Of a stretch of DNA of 64,000 nucleotides, positions 32,019 through 42,477 are shown one piece after another. Position numbers and translations under genes: made by a program. Under the pieces are notes generated by a model that was not told the origin of the DNA, ran no database searches, and worked only from the letters and a program-made list of their open reading frames with translations. Each line of letters begins with the position of its first letter. Position 1 is the stretch's first letter. This DNA is from Rhodoferax sp. (GTDB lineage: Bacteria; Pseudomonadota; Gammaproteobacteria; Burkholderiales; Burkholderiaceae_C). The stretch is from contig NZ_JAQTWL010000002.1 of the NCBI RefSeq assembly GCF_028689295.1, positions 62,001 through 126,000 of the forward strand. The letters are read 5' to 3'.

Positions 32019-32801
32019 ATGACATACAGCATTGACCTTTCGGGCCGGGTGGCCTTGATCACGGGTGCCTCGGGTGGATTGGGGGCGCAGTTTGCCCGCA
32101 CCCTGGCGGAGGCTGGTGCAGCCGTGGTGCTGGCCAGCCGCCGGGTGGAGAAACTCAAGGAATTGCGCGCGCAAATTGAGGGCGCGGGCGGCGACGCCCA
32201 TGTGATCAAGCTCGATGTGACGGATCAGGACTCGATCAAGTCTGCCGTGGCGCACGCCGAAACCGAGGTTGGCTCGATCGACATTTTGGTCAACAACTCG
32301 GGTGTCAGCACCACCCAGCGCATCCAGGATGTGAGCGAAGACAACTTTGATTTCATGTTTGACACCAACGTCAAGGGTGCCTTTTTTGTGGCGCAAGAGG
32401 TCGGCAAGCGCATGCTGGCGCGCGCCCAGGGGGCAGCGCCGGGCAGCTTTACCGGAGGGCGAATCATCAATATCGCCAGCACAGCGGGGCTGCGCGTGCT
32501 GCCAAAAATTGGCGTCTATTGCATGAGCAAGGCGGCGCTGATCCAGATGACCAAAGCCATGGCGCTGGAGTGGGGCCGCTTTGGCATCAATGTCAACGCC
32601 ATTTGCCCCGGCTACATCGACACCGAGCTCAACCATGCCCACTGGCAAACGGAAGCGGGCCAGAAGCTGATCCAGATGTTGCCGCGCAAGCGCGTGGGTC
32701 GACCGCAGGACCTGGACGCGCTGCTGGTGATGCTGTGCTCCGACCAAAGCCATTTCATCAACGGCGCCGTGATCTCTGCCGACGATGGCTTTGCGGTTTA
32801 G
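32019..32801 (+). CDS. SDR-family oxidoreductase
   Basis: 260 aa; TGASGGLGAQFA, NNSG, YCMSKAALIQ motifs. Confidence 0.92.
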   Translation: MTYSIDLSGRVALITGASGGLGAQFARTLAEAGAAVVLASRRVEKLKELRAQIEGAGGDAHVIKLDVTDQDSIKSAVAHAETEVGSIDILVNNSGVSTTQRIQDVSEDNFDFMFDTNVKGAFFVAQEVGKRMLARAQGAAPGSFTGGRIINIASTAGLRVLPKIGVYCMSKAALIQMTKAMALEWGRFGINVNAICPGYIDTELNHAHWQTEAGQKLIQMLPRKRVGRPQDLDALLVMLCSDQSHFINGAVISADDGFAV

Positions 32802-32807
32802 CACTGC

Positions 32808-33707
32808 ATGCTGACCGGACTGGTTGCGGGCCTCGCCGCGGGCGCCTTGTGGGGCATGGTGTTCGTGGTGCCGCGTATGACACCGGGTTTGAGTTCGGTG
32901 GATCTGACGGCCGGGCGCTTCATCAGTTACGGCGGCATGGCGGCGCTGGCCATGCTGCTGACTTGGCGCAGCCATACTTGGCCCACGGCGCGCCAGGCGG
33001 TCACCGCCCTGGGCATGAGCCTGCTGGGCGCGACCGGCTACTACCTGCTGCTGGCGCAAAGCATCGTTTATGCGGGCACCGAGGTGCCCACCCTCATCAT
33101 CGGCACCATTCCGATCTGGGTCATGCTGCTGGGCAAGCCGGTCGGCCTCAAATGGGCTGGCCTGTTGCCGGGGCTGCTTCTTACCCTGGGCGGACTGGCG
33201 CTGATGATGCAGTCAACCTTGAGCCAGGCAGCAAGACTGCCCGCCGGGGGTGGCCAGTTCTGGTGGGGCGTGCTGCTGGCGCTCGGCGCCATGCTGTGCT
33301 GGACGGCCTTTGCCCTGGTCAACGCGGCTTGGCTCAAGCGCCACCCGGAAGTCAGCGCCACCGAATGGGCCAACTGGCTTGGCGTGGCCACCGGTCTGGG
33401 CGCTTTTGTGCTCTGGTTGCTGCTGGGTTCTGACATCCGGACGCTTTCCCTGCTGGACAATCAGGCCGTCATCGTGATGGCCTGCATCGCCACCGGCATC
33501 GGGTCGGGCTGGGCTGCCAGCATTTTGTGGAACGTGGCCAGCCAGCGCCTGAGCGTCAGCCTGTGCGGTCAATTGATTGTGAGTGAAACCTTGTTCGCCC
33601 TGTTTTATTCTTTTGTCTGGGACGGTGTCTGGCCTGCGGCAACGCAAGCCTGGGCCGCCGTGTTGTTCACGCTGGGCATTCTGGCCTCGATCAGGGCGCA
33701 TCGCTGA
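32808..33707 (+). CDS. DMT-family (EamA-like) transporter
   Basis: 299 aa, about 10 TM segments, GLAAGALWGMVFVVPRM. Confidence 0.85.
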   Translation: MLTGLVAGLAAGALWGMVFVVPRMTPGLSSVDLTAGRFISYGGMAALAMLLTWRSHTWPTARQAVTALGMSLLGATGYYLLLAQSIVYAGTEVPTLIIGTIPIWVMLLGKPVGLKWAGLLPGLLLTLGGLALMMQSTLSQAARLPAGGGQFWWGVLLALGAMLCWTAFALVNAAWLKRHPEVSATEWANWLGVATGLGAFVLWLLLGSDIRTLSLLDNQAVIVMACIATGIGSGWAASILWNVASQRLSVSLCGQLIVSETLFALFYSFVWDGVWPAATQAWAAVLFTLGILASIRAHR

Positions 33708-34285
33708 TGGGCTGGCAGGCTACTTCCTCGGCGCGTGGCGGATTGCGGCATTGGTTGCAGGCTTCTGGCTCGCTCAGTGCACGGCTGGCGGCCACGGGTG
33801 AGTGCTTCAGTGTGCAGGTGCTGGTGCAAGGTCGCCAGCCGCTCACCCTGGATGAAGCGCGCGCATTGGGACTGGGTGGGCGACGCACCGGCTATGCGCG
33901 CGAGGTCTTGCTGCGGGTGGATGGCCAACCGATGGTGTTTGCCCGCAGTGTTACGGCGCACGCTGACTCGGTGGGCGCCTGGCGCTCGGTGCGTGGTTTG
34001 GGCAGCCGTCCGTTGGCTGATGTGCTGTTCAAGCGCTCGGGCATTTCGCGTGCGCCGCTGGCCTACAGTCAACTCCAGCGTCAAAGCCGGTTGCAGCGCC
34101 ATGTGGCCAGTTCCTGGCTGGCGGCCACGGGCATGCCTCTGGCCACACAGGCCTTGTCAGCGCGCCGTTCGGTATTTACCCGCCATGGTGCGGCGCTGTT
34201 GGTGATGGAGGTGTTTGCCGCCCCTGAGAACTGTTGGCCTTGGCCCGCGGGTGAAGTATTAAAAAATATCAAGCGAAGGAGATAG
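33707..34285 (+). CDS. ubiC: Chorismate lyase (UbiC-like)
   Basis: 192 aa; GYAREVLLRVDGQPMVFARSVTAH...LGSRPLADVLF typical of UbiC. Confidence 0.85.
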   Translation: MGWQATSSARGGLRHWLQASGSLSARLAATGECFSVQVLVQGRQPLTLDEARALGLGGRRTGYAREVLLRVDGQPMVFARSVTAHADSVGAWRSVRGLGSRPLADVLFKRSGISRAPLAYSQLQRQSRLQRHVASSWLAATGMPLATQALSARRSVFTRHGAALLVMEVFAAPENCWPWPAGEVLKNIKRRR

Positions 34286-34287
34286 CG

Positions 34288-34707
34288 ATGAAGTATGACA
34301 TTCCAGAACAGAAAAAGCTGGTATTCGAGGTGGTGATCCCGATCCGCTGGGGCGACATGGACGCCATGGGCCATGTCAACAACACCACCTATTTTCGCTA
34401 TCTGGAAACCTGCCGTATCGACTGGATGCGCGCTGCCGGCTGCATGCCCAACCCGATGGGCGAGGGGCCGGTGATCGTCAATGCCTTCTGCAACTTTTAC
34501 AAGCAGCTGGAATACCCTGGCGACGTGCTGGTCAAGATGTACGCCAGCGACCCGGCCCGCACGACCTTCGAGACCTGGGCCACCATGGAAATGACCGACC
34601 AGCCCGGCGTGATCTACGCCGCGGGCGGGGCCACCACGATCTGGGTCGATTTTCCCAAGCAAAAAGCGATTGACCTGCCCGACTGGATGCGCGCCATTGT
34701 CACGTGA
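34288..34707 (+). CDS. Acyl-CoA thioesterase (4HBT hotdog family)
   Basis: 139 aa; IRWGDMDAMGHVNNTTYFRYLETCRIDW. Confidence 0.9.
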   Translation: MKYDIPEQKKLVFEVVIPIRWGDMDAMGHVNNTTYFRYLETCRIDWMRAAGCMPNPMGEGPVIVNAFCNFYKQLEYPGDVLVKMYASDPARTTFETWATMEMTDQPGVIYAAGGATTIWVDFPKQKAIDLPDWMRAIVT

Positions 34708-34734
34708 AGTGACCCATCGAACCGCTTGAGCCGC

Positions 34735-35046
34735 TTATCTGGAAAAATGACCTGACACGATGAGTTGATCCACTTCAACTTCTGCCGTGGCCCAGTCGTC
34801 CAGCGGATTGCCGGGGGCAAAGCCGCGCCGCTGCGCCACATAAAAGGCGGCGACTTCAATGTAGTTGTGGCGCTGTTCCGAACTCACCTCGGGCCGCGCG
34901 GCAGAGGGCGTGGCCTTTACTTTGCTGATGGCTGCTTTTTTGGCAGGCGCTTTTTTCACAGCAGCAGTCGGTGCCGCTTTGGGTGACGCTGCGGTGGCTG
35001 GCGCGGCAACGGCCTTTTTGGCGGGTGATTTTTTTGCAGTGACCAT
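34735..35046 (-). CDS. DUF2934-type protein with Lys/Ala/Pro-rich H1-like N-terminus
   Basis: MVTAKKSPAKKAVAAPATAASPKAAPTAAVKKAPAKKAA... then RHNYIEVAAFYVAQRRGFAPGNPLDDWATAEVEVDQ. Confidence 0.7.
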   Translation of the reverse strand: MVTAKKSPAKKAVAAPATAASPKAAPTAAVKKAPAKKAAISKVKATPSAARPEVSSEQRHNYIEVAAFYVAQRRGFAPGNPLDDWATAEVEVDQLIVSGHFSR

Positions 35047-35138
35047 GAATTTCTCCTTGGATGAAGGGTGTGTGACCATGACCAATACGGTGCCTGCTCT
35101 GCTTGCGGTGGTTGATGCAGTTTTGCGCGGCATCGTGA

Positions 35139-35693
35139 TTAACCCGCCATTAATTTGTGCACCAGATCACCGGTATTGGACGCCTTGTATTTTCGCATCA
35201 AACGGGCGCGGTAGATTTCGACGGTGCGGTGGCTGATGGCGAGCGCCTTGCCGATCTCCTTGCTGGTCAGGCCGCCCATCAAAAAGGCCGCCACTTCGCG
35301 TTCTCGGGCGGTCAATTCTGCCTTGACCGGTCGGCTGGCACTCAAATCTTCAAAGGTCCAGATGCCCGCCTCGTGCGGTGCTGCCTGGTTGAGGGCGCGG
35401 CCGGTCACATGGCACCAGAAGGTTTCACCCTTGAAGCGGCCATCGAGCCGTTTCATGATGCGGTCATCGGCGTAGGTGCCGTTGCGGTTGAGCAGCGGGG
35501 CGATGCGCTGGCCGGTGCGCTCGAATTCGAGCGCGCTGGGGTAGAGCACCTGGAACGACTGGCCGATCAGTTGATCGGGCGCGGCGCCGAACATCTCGCA
35601 CAGGTGTCGGTTGCAGTTCACCATGGTGCGGTTGCGTGACAGGGCCAGCCCCACGGGAGCCATTTCGAAAGCCAGGCGGTAATCAATGTCCAT
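35139..35693 (-). CDS. PAS-domain LuxR-type transcriptional regulator
   Basis: N-terminal PAS-like region; C-terminal LTAREREVAAFLMGGLTSKEIGKALAISHRTVEIYRARLMRKYKA HTH. Confidence 0.88.
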   Translation of the reverse strand: MDIDYRLAFEMAPVGLALSRNRTMVNCNRHLCEMFGAAPDQLIGQSFQVLYPSALEFERTGQRIAPLLNRNGTYADDRIMKRLDGRFKGETFWCHVTGRALNQAAPHEAGIWTFEDLSASRPVKAELTAREREVAAFLMGGLTSKEIGKALAISHRTVEIYRARLMRKYKASNTGDLVHKLMAG

Positions 35694-35766
35694 GATTCAA
35701 AAAATTTGCGGGTCAGACCATTCGCGCAGCGACGTGCTCTGACCCCAACTGATTAGGGTTTGCACC

Positions 35767-35804
35767 TTACGAAAAACTACGTATGGAATTAGGTAGTATC
35801 GTAA
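35767..35804. promoter_or_regulatory. Nested inverted repeat in divergent PAS-LuxR/CoA-transferase intergenic region
   Basis: TTACGA-AAA-ACTAC-N12-GTAGT-A-TCGTAA. Confidence 0.4.
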
Positions 35805-35835
35805 CGCTACTGTTTCTATCTACGGAGTTTTCGCA

Positions 35836-36528
35836 GTGAATAAAATTTACCCATCGGCAGCCGCAGCGCTGCAAGGCATTGTCAGGAACGGCCAATTGCT
35901 GGCTGTTGGCGGCTTTGGCCTGTGCGGCATTCCAGAGGCTCTCATCGACGCCTTGCGCGACAGCGGCGCGAGTGACCTCACGGTCATTTCCAATAACGCG
36001 GGTGTCGATGGCTTTGGCCTGGGCAAGCTGCTGGAAACACGCCAGATCAGCAAGATGATCTCCAGCTATGTGGGCGAGAACAAGGAATTTGAGCGCCAGT
36101 ACCTGGCCGGCGAGCTGCAGCTGGAGTTCACACCGCAGGGCACGCTGGCCGAGAAGCTGCGGGCAGGTGGCGCCGGCATTCCGGCGTTCTACGTGCGCAC
36201 TGGGGTGGGCACATTGGTGGCCGAAGGCAAGGAAAACCGCGTCTTTGACGGCCATGTGTACATTCTGGAACACGCCCTGGTGCCAGATGTGTCGCTGGTC
36301 AAGGCCTGGAAAGCCGACAAGAGCGGCAACCTGCTGTTCCGGCGCACCGCGCGCAACTTCAACCCTGCCGTGGCCATGGCTGGCAAGATTACCGTGGTGG
36401 AAGTGGAAGAAATTGTCGAAACCGGGACGTTCGATCCCGACAGCGTGCATTTGCCCGGCATCTACGTGAACCGCATCGTGCTCAATGCCAAACCCGAAAA
36501 GCGCATTGAAAAGCGCACGATTCGCTGA
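35836..36528 (+). CDS. 3-oxoacid/succinyl-CoA CoA-transferase subunit A
   Basis: 230 aa; [45 protein letters not shown]-like regions of ScoA/PcaI. Confidence 0.93.
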   Translation: MNKIYPSAAAALQGIVRNGQLLAVGGFGLCGIPEALIDALRDSGASDLTVISNNAGVDGFGLGKLLETRQISKMISSYVGENKEFERQYLAGELQLEFTPQGTLAEKLRAGGAGIPAFYVRTGVGTLVAEGKENRVFDGHVYILEHALVPDVSLVKAWKADKSGNLLFRRTARNFNPAVAMAGKITVVEVEEIVETGTFDPDSVHLPGIYVNRIVLNAKPEKRIEKRTIR

Positions 36529-36603
36529 ATTTTTGCGGGACAGACCGCAGCGACGCAGTCGCCAGCTCTGTCCTCAACATATTAAACAAATAGGAGTTTG
36601 ATC

Positions 36604-37242
36604 ATGGCTTGGACACACGACGAAATGGCCGCTTTGGCGGCGCAGGAACTGCAGGACGGCTACTACGTGAACCTGGGCATTGGCTTGCCGACGCTGGTGG
36701 CCAATTTTGTGTCGCCCGACATCGAGGTCTGGCTGCAAAGCGAAAACGGCATGCTAGGCATTGGTCCGTTCCCGACCGACGACGAGGTCGATGCCGACCT
36801 GATCAACGCCGGCAAGCAAACCGTGACCACCATTCCCGGCTCCAGCATTTTTGGCAGCCACGACAGCTTTGCCATGATTCGCGGCGGCAAGATCAGCCTG
36901 AGCATTCTGGGTGCCATGCAGGTCAGCGAAACCGGCGACCTGGCCAACTGGATGATTCCCGGCAAGATGGTCAAGGGCATGGGTGGTGCCATGGACCTGG
37001 TGGGCGGCGTGAAAAACGTGGTGGTGCTGATGGAGCACGTGGCCAAAAAGAAAGACGGCACCATCGACATGAAGATCCTGCCCAGCTGCACCTTGCCGCT
37101 CACCGGCGTGGGCGTGGTGGACCGCATCATCACCGACCTGGCGGTGATGGACATCACCCCGCACGGCGTCAAGGTGGTGCAGCGCGCGCCCGGCGTGACG
37201 ATGGAAGAACTGCAGTCGAAAACCGGCGTCCAGCTGCACTGA
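36604..37242 (+). CDS. 3-oxoacid/succinyl-CoA CoA-transferase subunit B
   Basis: [18 protein letters not shown] and [12 protein letters not shown] catalytic motif. Confidence 0.95.
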   Translation: MAWTHDEMAALAAQELQDGYYVNLGIGLPTLVANFVSPDIEVWLQSENGMLGIGPFPTDDEVDADLINAGKQTVTTIPGSSIFGSHDSFAMIRGGKISLSILGAMQVSETGDLANWMIPGKMVKGMGGAMDLVGGVKNVVVLMEHVAKKKDGTIDMKILPSCTLPLTGVGVVDRIITDLAVMDITPHGVKVVQRAPGVTMEELQSKTGVQLH

Positions 37243-37247
37243 TCTGA

Positions 37248-38651
37248 TCAGCGTAGCCGGCTGCGTGCCACCCGCCTGAGCAGCGCCGTGAGCCCCAGCG
37301 CGGCAATGGTCAACCCCACCACCAGCGCAATCCAGAAGCCCTGTGCGGCCATGGGGTGTGCCGGTGCCCACGGCATCCAGGCAGGGGCCAGACCCAGCGT
37401 GTAGCCCAGCGGCAGGCCAATCAGCCAAAACGCCGTCATGTGGATCAGCATGGGCGCGCGTGTCACTTTGTAGCCCCGAATGGCGCAACTGGTAATGACC
37501 TGGGTGGCATCCGAGAGCTGGAAAAATGCCGCCAGCAACAGCAGTTGGGCGGTGAGCGCCACCACGGCTGCGTCATTGGTGTAGGCGCTGGCAACCTGCT
37601 GGTTGAAGACGGCGATCAGCGTGGCCGAGACAGCGGCAAAGCCCAAGCCCAGCGCGACGCCCACCCATGCCTGGTAGCGTGCCCTTGTCGGATCCCCTGC
37701 ACCCAGGGATTGGCCCACACGCGTCAGCAGCGCCAGCCCAAGGCTGAGCGGCACCATGAACACCAGTGAGGTGAAATTGAGCGCAATCTGGTGCGCGGCC
37801 ATTTGCGTGCTGCCAAATTTGGCAATCAAGAGCGAAATCAGGCTGAAAGCACTGGTCTCGGCAAAATAGGTGACGCCTATCGGCAGGCCCAGTTTGAGCA
37901 GGCTTTTGATCTCGGGCCAGTGCGGCGCCTCAAAGTGTGCAAATGGCCAACTGGGGCGGTAAACGGCTGAGCGTCGCATCCACCAGATGAGCGCGACCAG
38001 GTTGAAAATAACGGTCAGCAGCGTGGCCCAGGCGCAGCCGACCCCGCCGAGCCGCGGAAAGCCCAGCTTGCCGAACACCAGCAGCCAGTTGATGATGATG
38101 TTGAGCGCCAGCGACAGCAAGGCAATTACCATCAGCGGCTTGGTCTGATTCAGGCTGGTGCTGTAGCCATAAAGCACGCGGTAGCAGGCAAACAGCGGCA
38201 GCGCCAGGCTGGTGATCAGCACGAAGTCCTTGGCGAGATCGTGCACGCGCGGTTCCAGGCTCAAGTGGTCAAACAACAGCCCTGCCAGGTTGGCGAGCAT
38301 CAAGCCGAGCAGACCGATGCCCAGCGCCTTCCAGAGCGCCTGGCGCACCTTGTGCGGTATTTCTTCAAGCTTACCGGCGCCCACGTGATGCGCCACGACC
38401 GGGTTGATGGCCATCGTGATGCCCATGACGGTGAGCATCAGCATGTTCCAGATCGACACCCCGAGCGACACGCCCGCCAGGTCCTGCGCTGAGGCATGGC
38501 CGGCCATGGCCACATCGACCACCGCCATACCGACGTAGGCCAGTTGCCCTACCAGAATCGGCCAGGCCAGATGCCACAGGCTGCGCAGTTCGGTGCTGAG
38601 CCGGTTGCGCTGCGCCGGGTGGCGCATCAGTTGTTTGAAAGGGCTTAACAA
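37248..38651 (-). CDS. MATE-family efflux transporter
   Basis: 467 aa, about 12 TM; LAWPILVGQLAYVGMAVVDVAMAGH. Confidence 0.92.
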   Translation of the reverse strand: MLSPFKQLMRHPAQRNRLSTELRSLWHLAWPILVGQLAYVGMAVVDVAMAGHASAQDLAGVSLGVSIWNMLMLTVMGITMAINPVVAHHVGAGKLEEIPHKVRQALWKALGIGLLGLMLANLAGLLFDHLSLEPRVHDLAKDFVLITSLALPLFACYRVLYGYSTSLNQTKPLMVIALLSLALNIIINWLLVFGKLGFPRLGGVGCAWATLLTVIFNLVALIWWMRRSAVYRPSWPFAHFEAPHWPEIKSLLKLGLPIGVTYFAETSAFSLISLLIAKFGSTQMAAHQIALNFTSLVFMVPLSLGLALLTRVGQSLGAGDPTRARYQAWVGVALGLGFAAVSATLIAVFNQQVASAYTNDAAVVALTAQLLLLAAFFQLSDATQVITSCAIRGYKVTRAPMLIHMTAFWLIGLPLGYTLGLAPAWMPWAPAHPMAAQGFWIALVVGLTIAALGLTALLRRVARSRLR

Positions 38652-38655
38652 AACG

Positions 38656-40518
38656 TCAACGCCCGCGCATGAACAGCGCGTCGAGTTCGCGCAGGCTGAT
38701 GGGTCGCCAAGTGGGCCGGCCGTGATTGCACTGGTCGCTGCGTTCGGTGGCTTCCATCTGGCGCAGCAGCGCGTTCATTTCTTCGAGCGTCAGATGCCGG
38801 TTGGCGCGCACCGCGCCGTGGCAGGCCATGGTGCCGAGCAGCTCGTTGTGGGCGCGCTGCACCACGCTGCTGGCCTCATGCTGGCTCAGCTCGGCCAGCA
38901 CGCTGCGCGCCAGTTCCACCGCATCACCTTGCGCCAGCGTGGTCGGCACGGCGCGCACCGCCAGCGTCCTGCCGGAAAAGGGCGTGATGTCGAGGCCCAG
39001 CAGGTGCAGCGTGGCGGCGTTGGCTTCTGCCGTGGCGACTTCGAGCGGTGTCGCGGCAAAGGTGGCAGGAATCAGCAATGGCTGGCTGGGCAGGCTGGAG
39101 GTGCCCTCGGTGTCAGACCACTGCGCCTTGAGCCGTTCATAAACGATGCGCTCGTGCGCCGCGTGCATATCGACAATCACCAGGCCCTGCGTGTTTTCGG
39201 CCAGGATGTAAATTCCCTTGAGTTGCGCCAGTGCACGGCCCAGCGGCCAGTCGTTCGCCTGCAGGGGAGCCGCCGTTGGCTGGGGCTGCCACAGCGCTGC
39301 CATGTCACTGACGCGATGGCCCGCCGGTGCCTCAAAATGCATCCCCGACTGCGTGTAGGAATAGGAGGCCGGTGACAACGCCTGACCCCAATCGGTGACC
39401 TGGGCCGCTGACTCAGTGCGGGTCATCGATGCAGCGACTTGCGGTGACGTCTGCCCGGCACGCGGCGCGGCCAGCGCACTTTCCACGGCATGACGCACCG
39501 CCTGGTGCACCTCGCGGCTGTCGCGAAAGCGCACCTCGATTTTGGTCGGGTGCACGTTGACATCGACCCGCGTCGGGTCCAGTTCGATGTACAGCGCATA
39601 AACCGGCTGGCGCTGGCCGTGCAGCACGTCCTCGTAGGCGCCGCGAGCCCCATGGGTGATGACCTTGTCGCGCACGAAACGACCGTTGACATAACAAAAT
39701 TGCTGGTCGCCACGCGCTCGTGCGGCGTCGGGTATGCCGGCCCGGCCCCAGACTTTGATGACGGGTGCGTAGTCCGGGCGGCCCGGTGTGACAGCGCTTG
39801 AGAAATCGACCCATACCGAGCGCTCGACAAAGTCGCTGCCCAGCGCATCGGCCAGGCGCTGCTCCAGCGCGGGCAGGCTGCCCGCCTCGCCGCAGCGCCG
39901 CCATTGTTCGACCAGCTTGCCCTCATGCCAGACGGCAAAGCCGACATCGGGCCGGGCCAGCGCGTGACGCCGCACCGCCTCGACACAATGTGCGAGTTCG
40001 GTGGCATCGGTTTTGAGAAACTTGCGCCGCGCGGGTGTGCTGAAAAACAGCTCCTTGACCTCGACCGTGGTGCCGGTGCTGCGCGCCACCGGTGTGATTT
40101 CGCCGGTCTGGCCTTCCAGCAGGTAGGCATGGGCCTGGCCGCTCACGCGGGACAGCAGGGCGCAATCGGCAATGGCATTGATGGCAGCCAGCGCCTCGCC
40201 CCGAAAGCCCATGGTGCCGACCGACTCCAGGTCTGCCAGGCTGCCGATCTTGCTGGTGGCGTGGCGCTTGAGCGCGATCGGCAGTTCTTCAGGCAGGATG
40301 CCCGAGCCGTCGTCTTCCACGCTGATCAGGCGCACGCCGCCTGCGAGCAGTCGCACGGTAATCTGGCTGGCGCCGGCATCGAGCGCGTTGTCCACCAGCT
40401 CACGCACCACCGAGGCAGGTCGCTCCACCACTTCGCCGGCGGCGATCTGGCTGATCAGTGCGTCAGGCAGTTCACGGATGGGGCGACGGGGGACTGTTTG
40501 GGTCAGCGCGTCACTCAT
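38656..40518 (-). CDS. mutL: DNA mismatch repair endonuclease MutL
   Basis: IRELPDALISQIAAGEVVERPASVVRELVDNALDAGA, GFRGEALAAI; start at ATG 40518. Confidence 0.96.
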   Translation of the reverse strand: MSDALTQTVPRRPIRELPDALISQIAAGEVVERPASVVRELVDNALDAGASQITVRLLAGGVRLISVEDDGSGILPEELPIALKRHATSKIGSLADLESVGTMGFRGEALAAINAIADCALLSRVSGQAHAYLLEGQTGEITPVARSTGTTVEVKELFFSTPARRKFLKTDATELAHCVEAVRRHALARPDVGFAVWHEGKLVEQWRRCGEAGSLPALEQRLADALGSDFVERSVWVDFSSAVTPGRPDYAPVIKVWGRAGIPDAARARGDQQFCYVNGRFVRDKVITHGARGAYEDVLHGQRQPVYALYIELDPTRVDVNVHPTKIEVRFRDSREVHQAVRHAVESALAAPRAGQTSPQVAASMTRTESAAQVTDWGQALSPASYSYTQSGMHFEAPAGHRVSDMAALWQPQPTAAPLQANDWPLGRALAQLKGIYILAENTQGLVIVDMHAAHERIVYERLKAQWSDTEGTSSLPSQPLLIPATFAATPLEVATAEANAATLHLLGLDITPFSGRTLAVRAVPTTLAQGDAVELARSVLAELSQHEASSVVQRAHNELLGTMACHGAVRANRHLTLEEMNALLRQMEATERSDQCNHGRPTWRPISLRELDALFMRGR

Positions 40519-40768
40519 GGGCTGTGAGCAAGGCGGATCGGTGGGTGTTGGTTGATTCGAGTCGCTCAGCAAGCCAGACTTTGATCACTGATTGGCGTGT
40601 GACGCCCAGTTTGCTGGCTTCACGGTCCAACGACTCAACCATCCAGGCTGGAAAGTCAACGTTGACGCGTTTTTGAACTTGCGCCACACGACGCGCTTTG
40701 GCAACATCGAGCTCGGCGCTAATGTCGATGCCCTCATCGAATTTCTGGTCGAAATCTTTAGCTTTCAT
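40511..40768 (-). CDS. brnA: BrnA-family antitoxin (RHH-type)
   Basis: 85 aa, VNVDFPAWMVESLDREASKLGVTRQSVIKVWLAERLE; follows brnT with an 11-bp overlap. Confidence 0.8.
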   Translation of the reverse strand: MKAKDFDQKFDEGIDISAELDVAKARRVAQVQKRVNVDFPAWMVESLDREASKLGVTRQSVIKVWLAERLESTNTHRSALLTAHE

Positions 40769-41021
40769 AAAGTGCTATCTCCTCGGTTCTGGATCTGCGC
40801 ACGGAGATGAGTCGAATATGGCTGCCGCGATAGGTCATCACGGCTGACCAGTGTTTGTCAAGGATCATCCCAATGACCAAAAACCGAGGCTCGTCCTCGG
40901 TCTTTGCTGGAATCTCCAACAAGTGCGGATCACTCCAGAGGCTTTGGGCATCTTCAAAGCGGATGCCATGCTTGAAGAAATTGGACTCGCTCTTGTTTGG
41001 ATCAAACTCAAATACGTGCAT
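40758..41021 (-). CDS. brnT: BrnT-family toxin
   Basis: 87 aa, FEFDPNKSESNFFKHGIRFEDAQSLWSD...RLISVRRSRTEEIALYE. Confidence 0.87.
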   Translation of the reverse strand: MHVFEFDPNKSESNFFKHGIRFEDAQSLWSDPHLLEIPAKTEDEPRFLVIGMILDKHWSAVMTYRGSHIRLISVRRSRTEEIALYES

Positions 41022-41039
41022 GGTATAAAAATTATACCA
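41021..41039. promoter_or_regulatory. brnTA promoter/operator palindrome TGGTATAA-AAA-TTATACCA
   Basis: Perfect 8-3-8 inverted repeat abutting the brnT ATG; contains TATAAT on the minus strand. Confidence 0.6.
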
Positions 41040-41049
41040 ATCCAGAACG

Positions 41050-42390
41050 TCAAATCAAGCCACTCGCCGATGCCAGCAGGTAGCCCGTCAGGCACGAGGT
41101 GGCGACGCCAATCAGCCCTGGGATGATGAAGCTGTGGTTGATCACATACTTGCCGATGCGGGTGGTTCCCGAGCGATCAAACTGAATGGCGGCCAGGTCG
41201 CTGGGATAGGTGGGCAGGATGTAATACCCATAAGAGGCGGCGGCAAACGCCACGATGTAGCCGGGCGGCACGCCAATGGCCAGACCCACCGGCACCATGG
41301 CGCTGATGGCGGCGGCCTGCGAATTCACCAGCTTGGACACCAGCAGCAGGGCGATGGCGTAAGTCCAGGGTTGGGTCTGGACCAGTTCAGAGAGAGCGGC
41401 TTTTAATTCGGGCAGATGGGCTTCAAACACCGTGTCGGCCATCCAGGCAATGCCGAACACGGCCACCACGGCAATCATGCCGGCGCGGAACACTTCGGTC
41501 TTGCCAATCAGAGTCGGATCGGTTTTGGTGAGCATGATCATCAGTGCACCCGCCAGCAGCATGAACATCTGGATGGTGAGCACCATCGACAGCGGCTTGC
41601 CATCGAAGGCTGGCCGCAGGCTGGGGTAAGCACCCAAAAAGGCCACCACGGCAATCGCACCGAGGAAAATCCACATCGCGGTCCATTGGTCGCTGGAGAG
41701 GGTTTTGTTCATCAGCGTGGCGCTGTCGCCGTAGATCATTTTGCGTTGTTCAGGGTCGGCAATGCGCGCCTGAAACTCGGGGTCTTTATCAAGGTCTTTG
41801 CCGCGGAACCAGCTGAAAATACCAATGACCAGCACCCCGGCCAGGGTCGAGGGGATGGTGATGGACAGCACCTGGATAAAGTCGATCACGTGGCCATCGA
41901 CGGGAACCTTGGCCAAAAAGGCCACCAAAGACACCACGGCCACCGACACCGGGCTGGCCAGGATACCCATCTGGCTGGCGATGGACGATGCCGCCATGGG
42001 CCGCTCGGGCCGAATGCCGTTCTTGATGGCAATGTCATAAATGATGGGCAGCATGGTGTACACCACGTGGCCGGTGCCACACAAGATGGTCAGGAAACAG
42101 GTGACAAAAGGCGCCAGGATCGAGATGTACTTCGGATTGCGGCGCAGCAGTTTTTCCGCGCCCTTGAGCATCACTTCCAGGCCACCCGATGCCTGCAAGG
42201 TGGCGGAAGCTGCCACCACGGCGATGATGGTGAGCATCACATCGACCGGTGGCTTGCCGGGCTTGAGACCAAACACAAAGGTCATGATGACAATGCCGAT
42301 GCCGCCCAGCAGCCCCAGCGCCACACCGCCTTTTCTGGCACCGTAAAACAGGCAGACCAGAATGACAATCAGTTGCAGAAAAATGTCCAC
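41050..42390 (-). CDS. Anaerobic C4-dicarboxylate transporter, DcuA/DcuB family
   Basis: [31 protein letters not shown]...[37 protein letters not shown] start at 42390 preceded by AAGGAG. Confidence 0.93.
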   Translation of the reverse strand: MDIFLQLIVILVCLFYGARKGGVALGLLGGIGIVIMTFVFGLKPGKPPVDVMLTIIAVVAASATLQASGGLEVMLKGAEKLLRRNPKYISILAPFVTCFLTILCGTGHVVYTMLPIIYDIAIKNGIRPERPMAASSIASQMGILASPVSVAVVSLVAFLAKVPVDGHVIDFIQVLSITIPSTLAGVLVIGIFSWFRGKDLDKDPEFQARIADPEQRKMIYGDSATLMNKTLSSDQWTAMWIFLGAIAVVAFLGAYPSLRPAFDGKPLSMVLTIQMFMLLAGALMIMLTKTDPTLIGKTEVFRAGMIAVVAVFGIAWMADTVFEAHLPELKAALSELVQTQPWTYAIALLLVSKLVNSQAAAISAMVPVGLAIGVPPGYIVAFAAASYGYYILPTYPSDLAAIQFDRSGTTRIGKYVINHSFIIPGLIGVATSCLTGYLLASASGLI

Positions 42391-42463
42391 ATTCAGCTCC
42401 TTCAAAGAAGGCTCTACTGTAAACATAATTAGGGTAAACCCTAGGTATTGACCTGTAGCTTGT

Positions 42464-42477
42464 TTGATTTGAATCAA
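42464..42477. promoter_or_regulatory. Consensus FNR/Anr box TTGATTTGAATCAA upstream of the Dcu-family gene
   Basis: Exact TTGAT-N4-ATCAA. Confidence 0.6.

Noticed and set aside
41416-42432. 338-aa plus-strand ORF rich in H, G, N and D
   Set aside because: Antisense shadow of the Dcu-family transporter.
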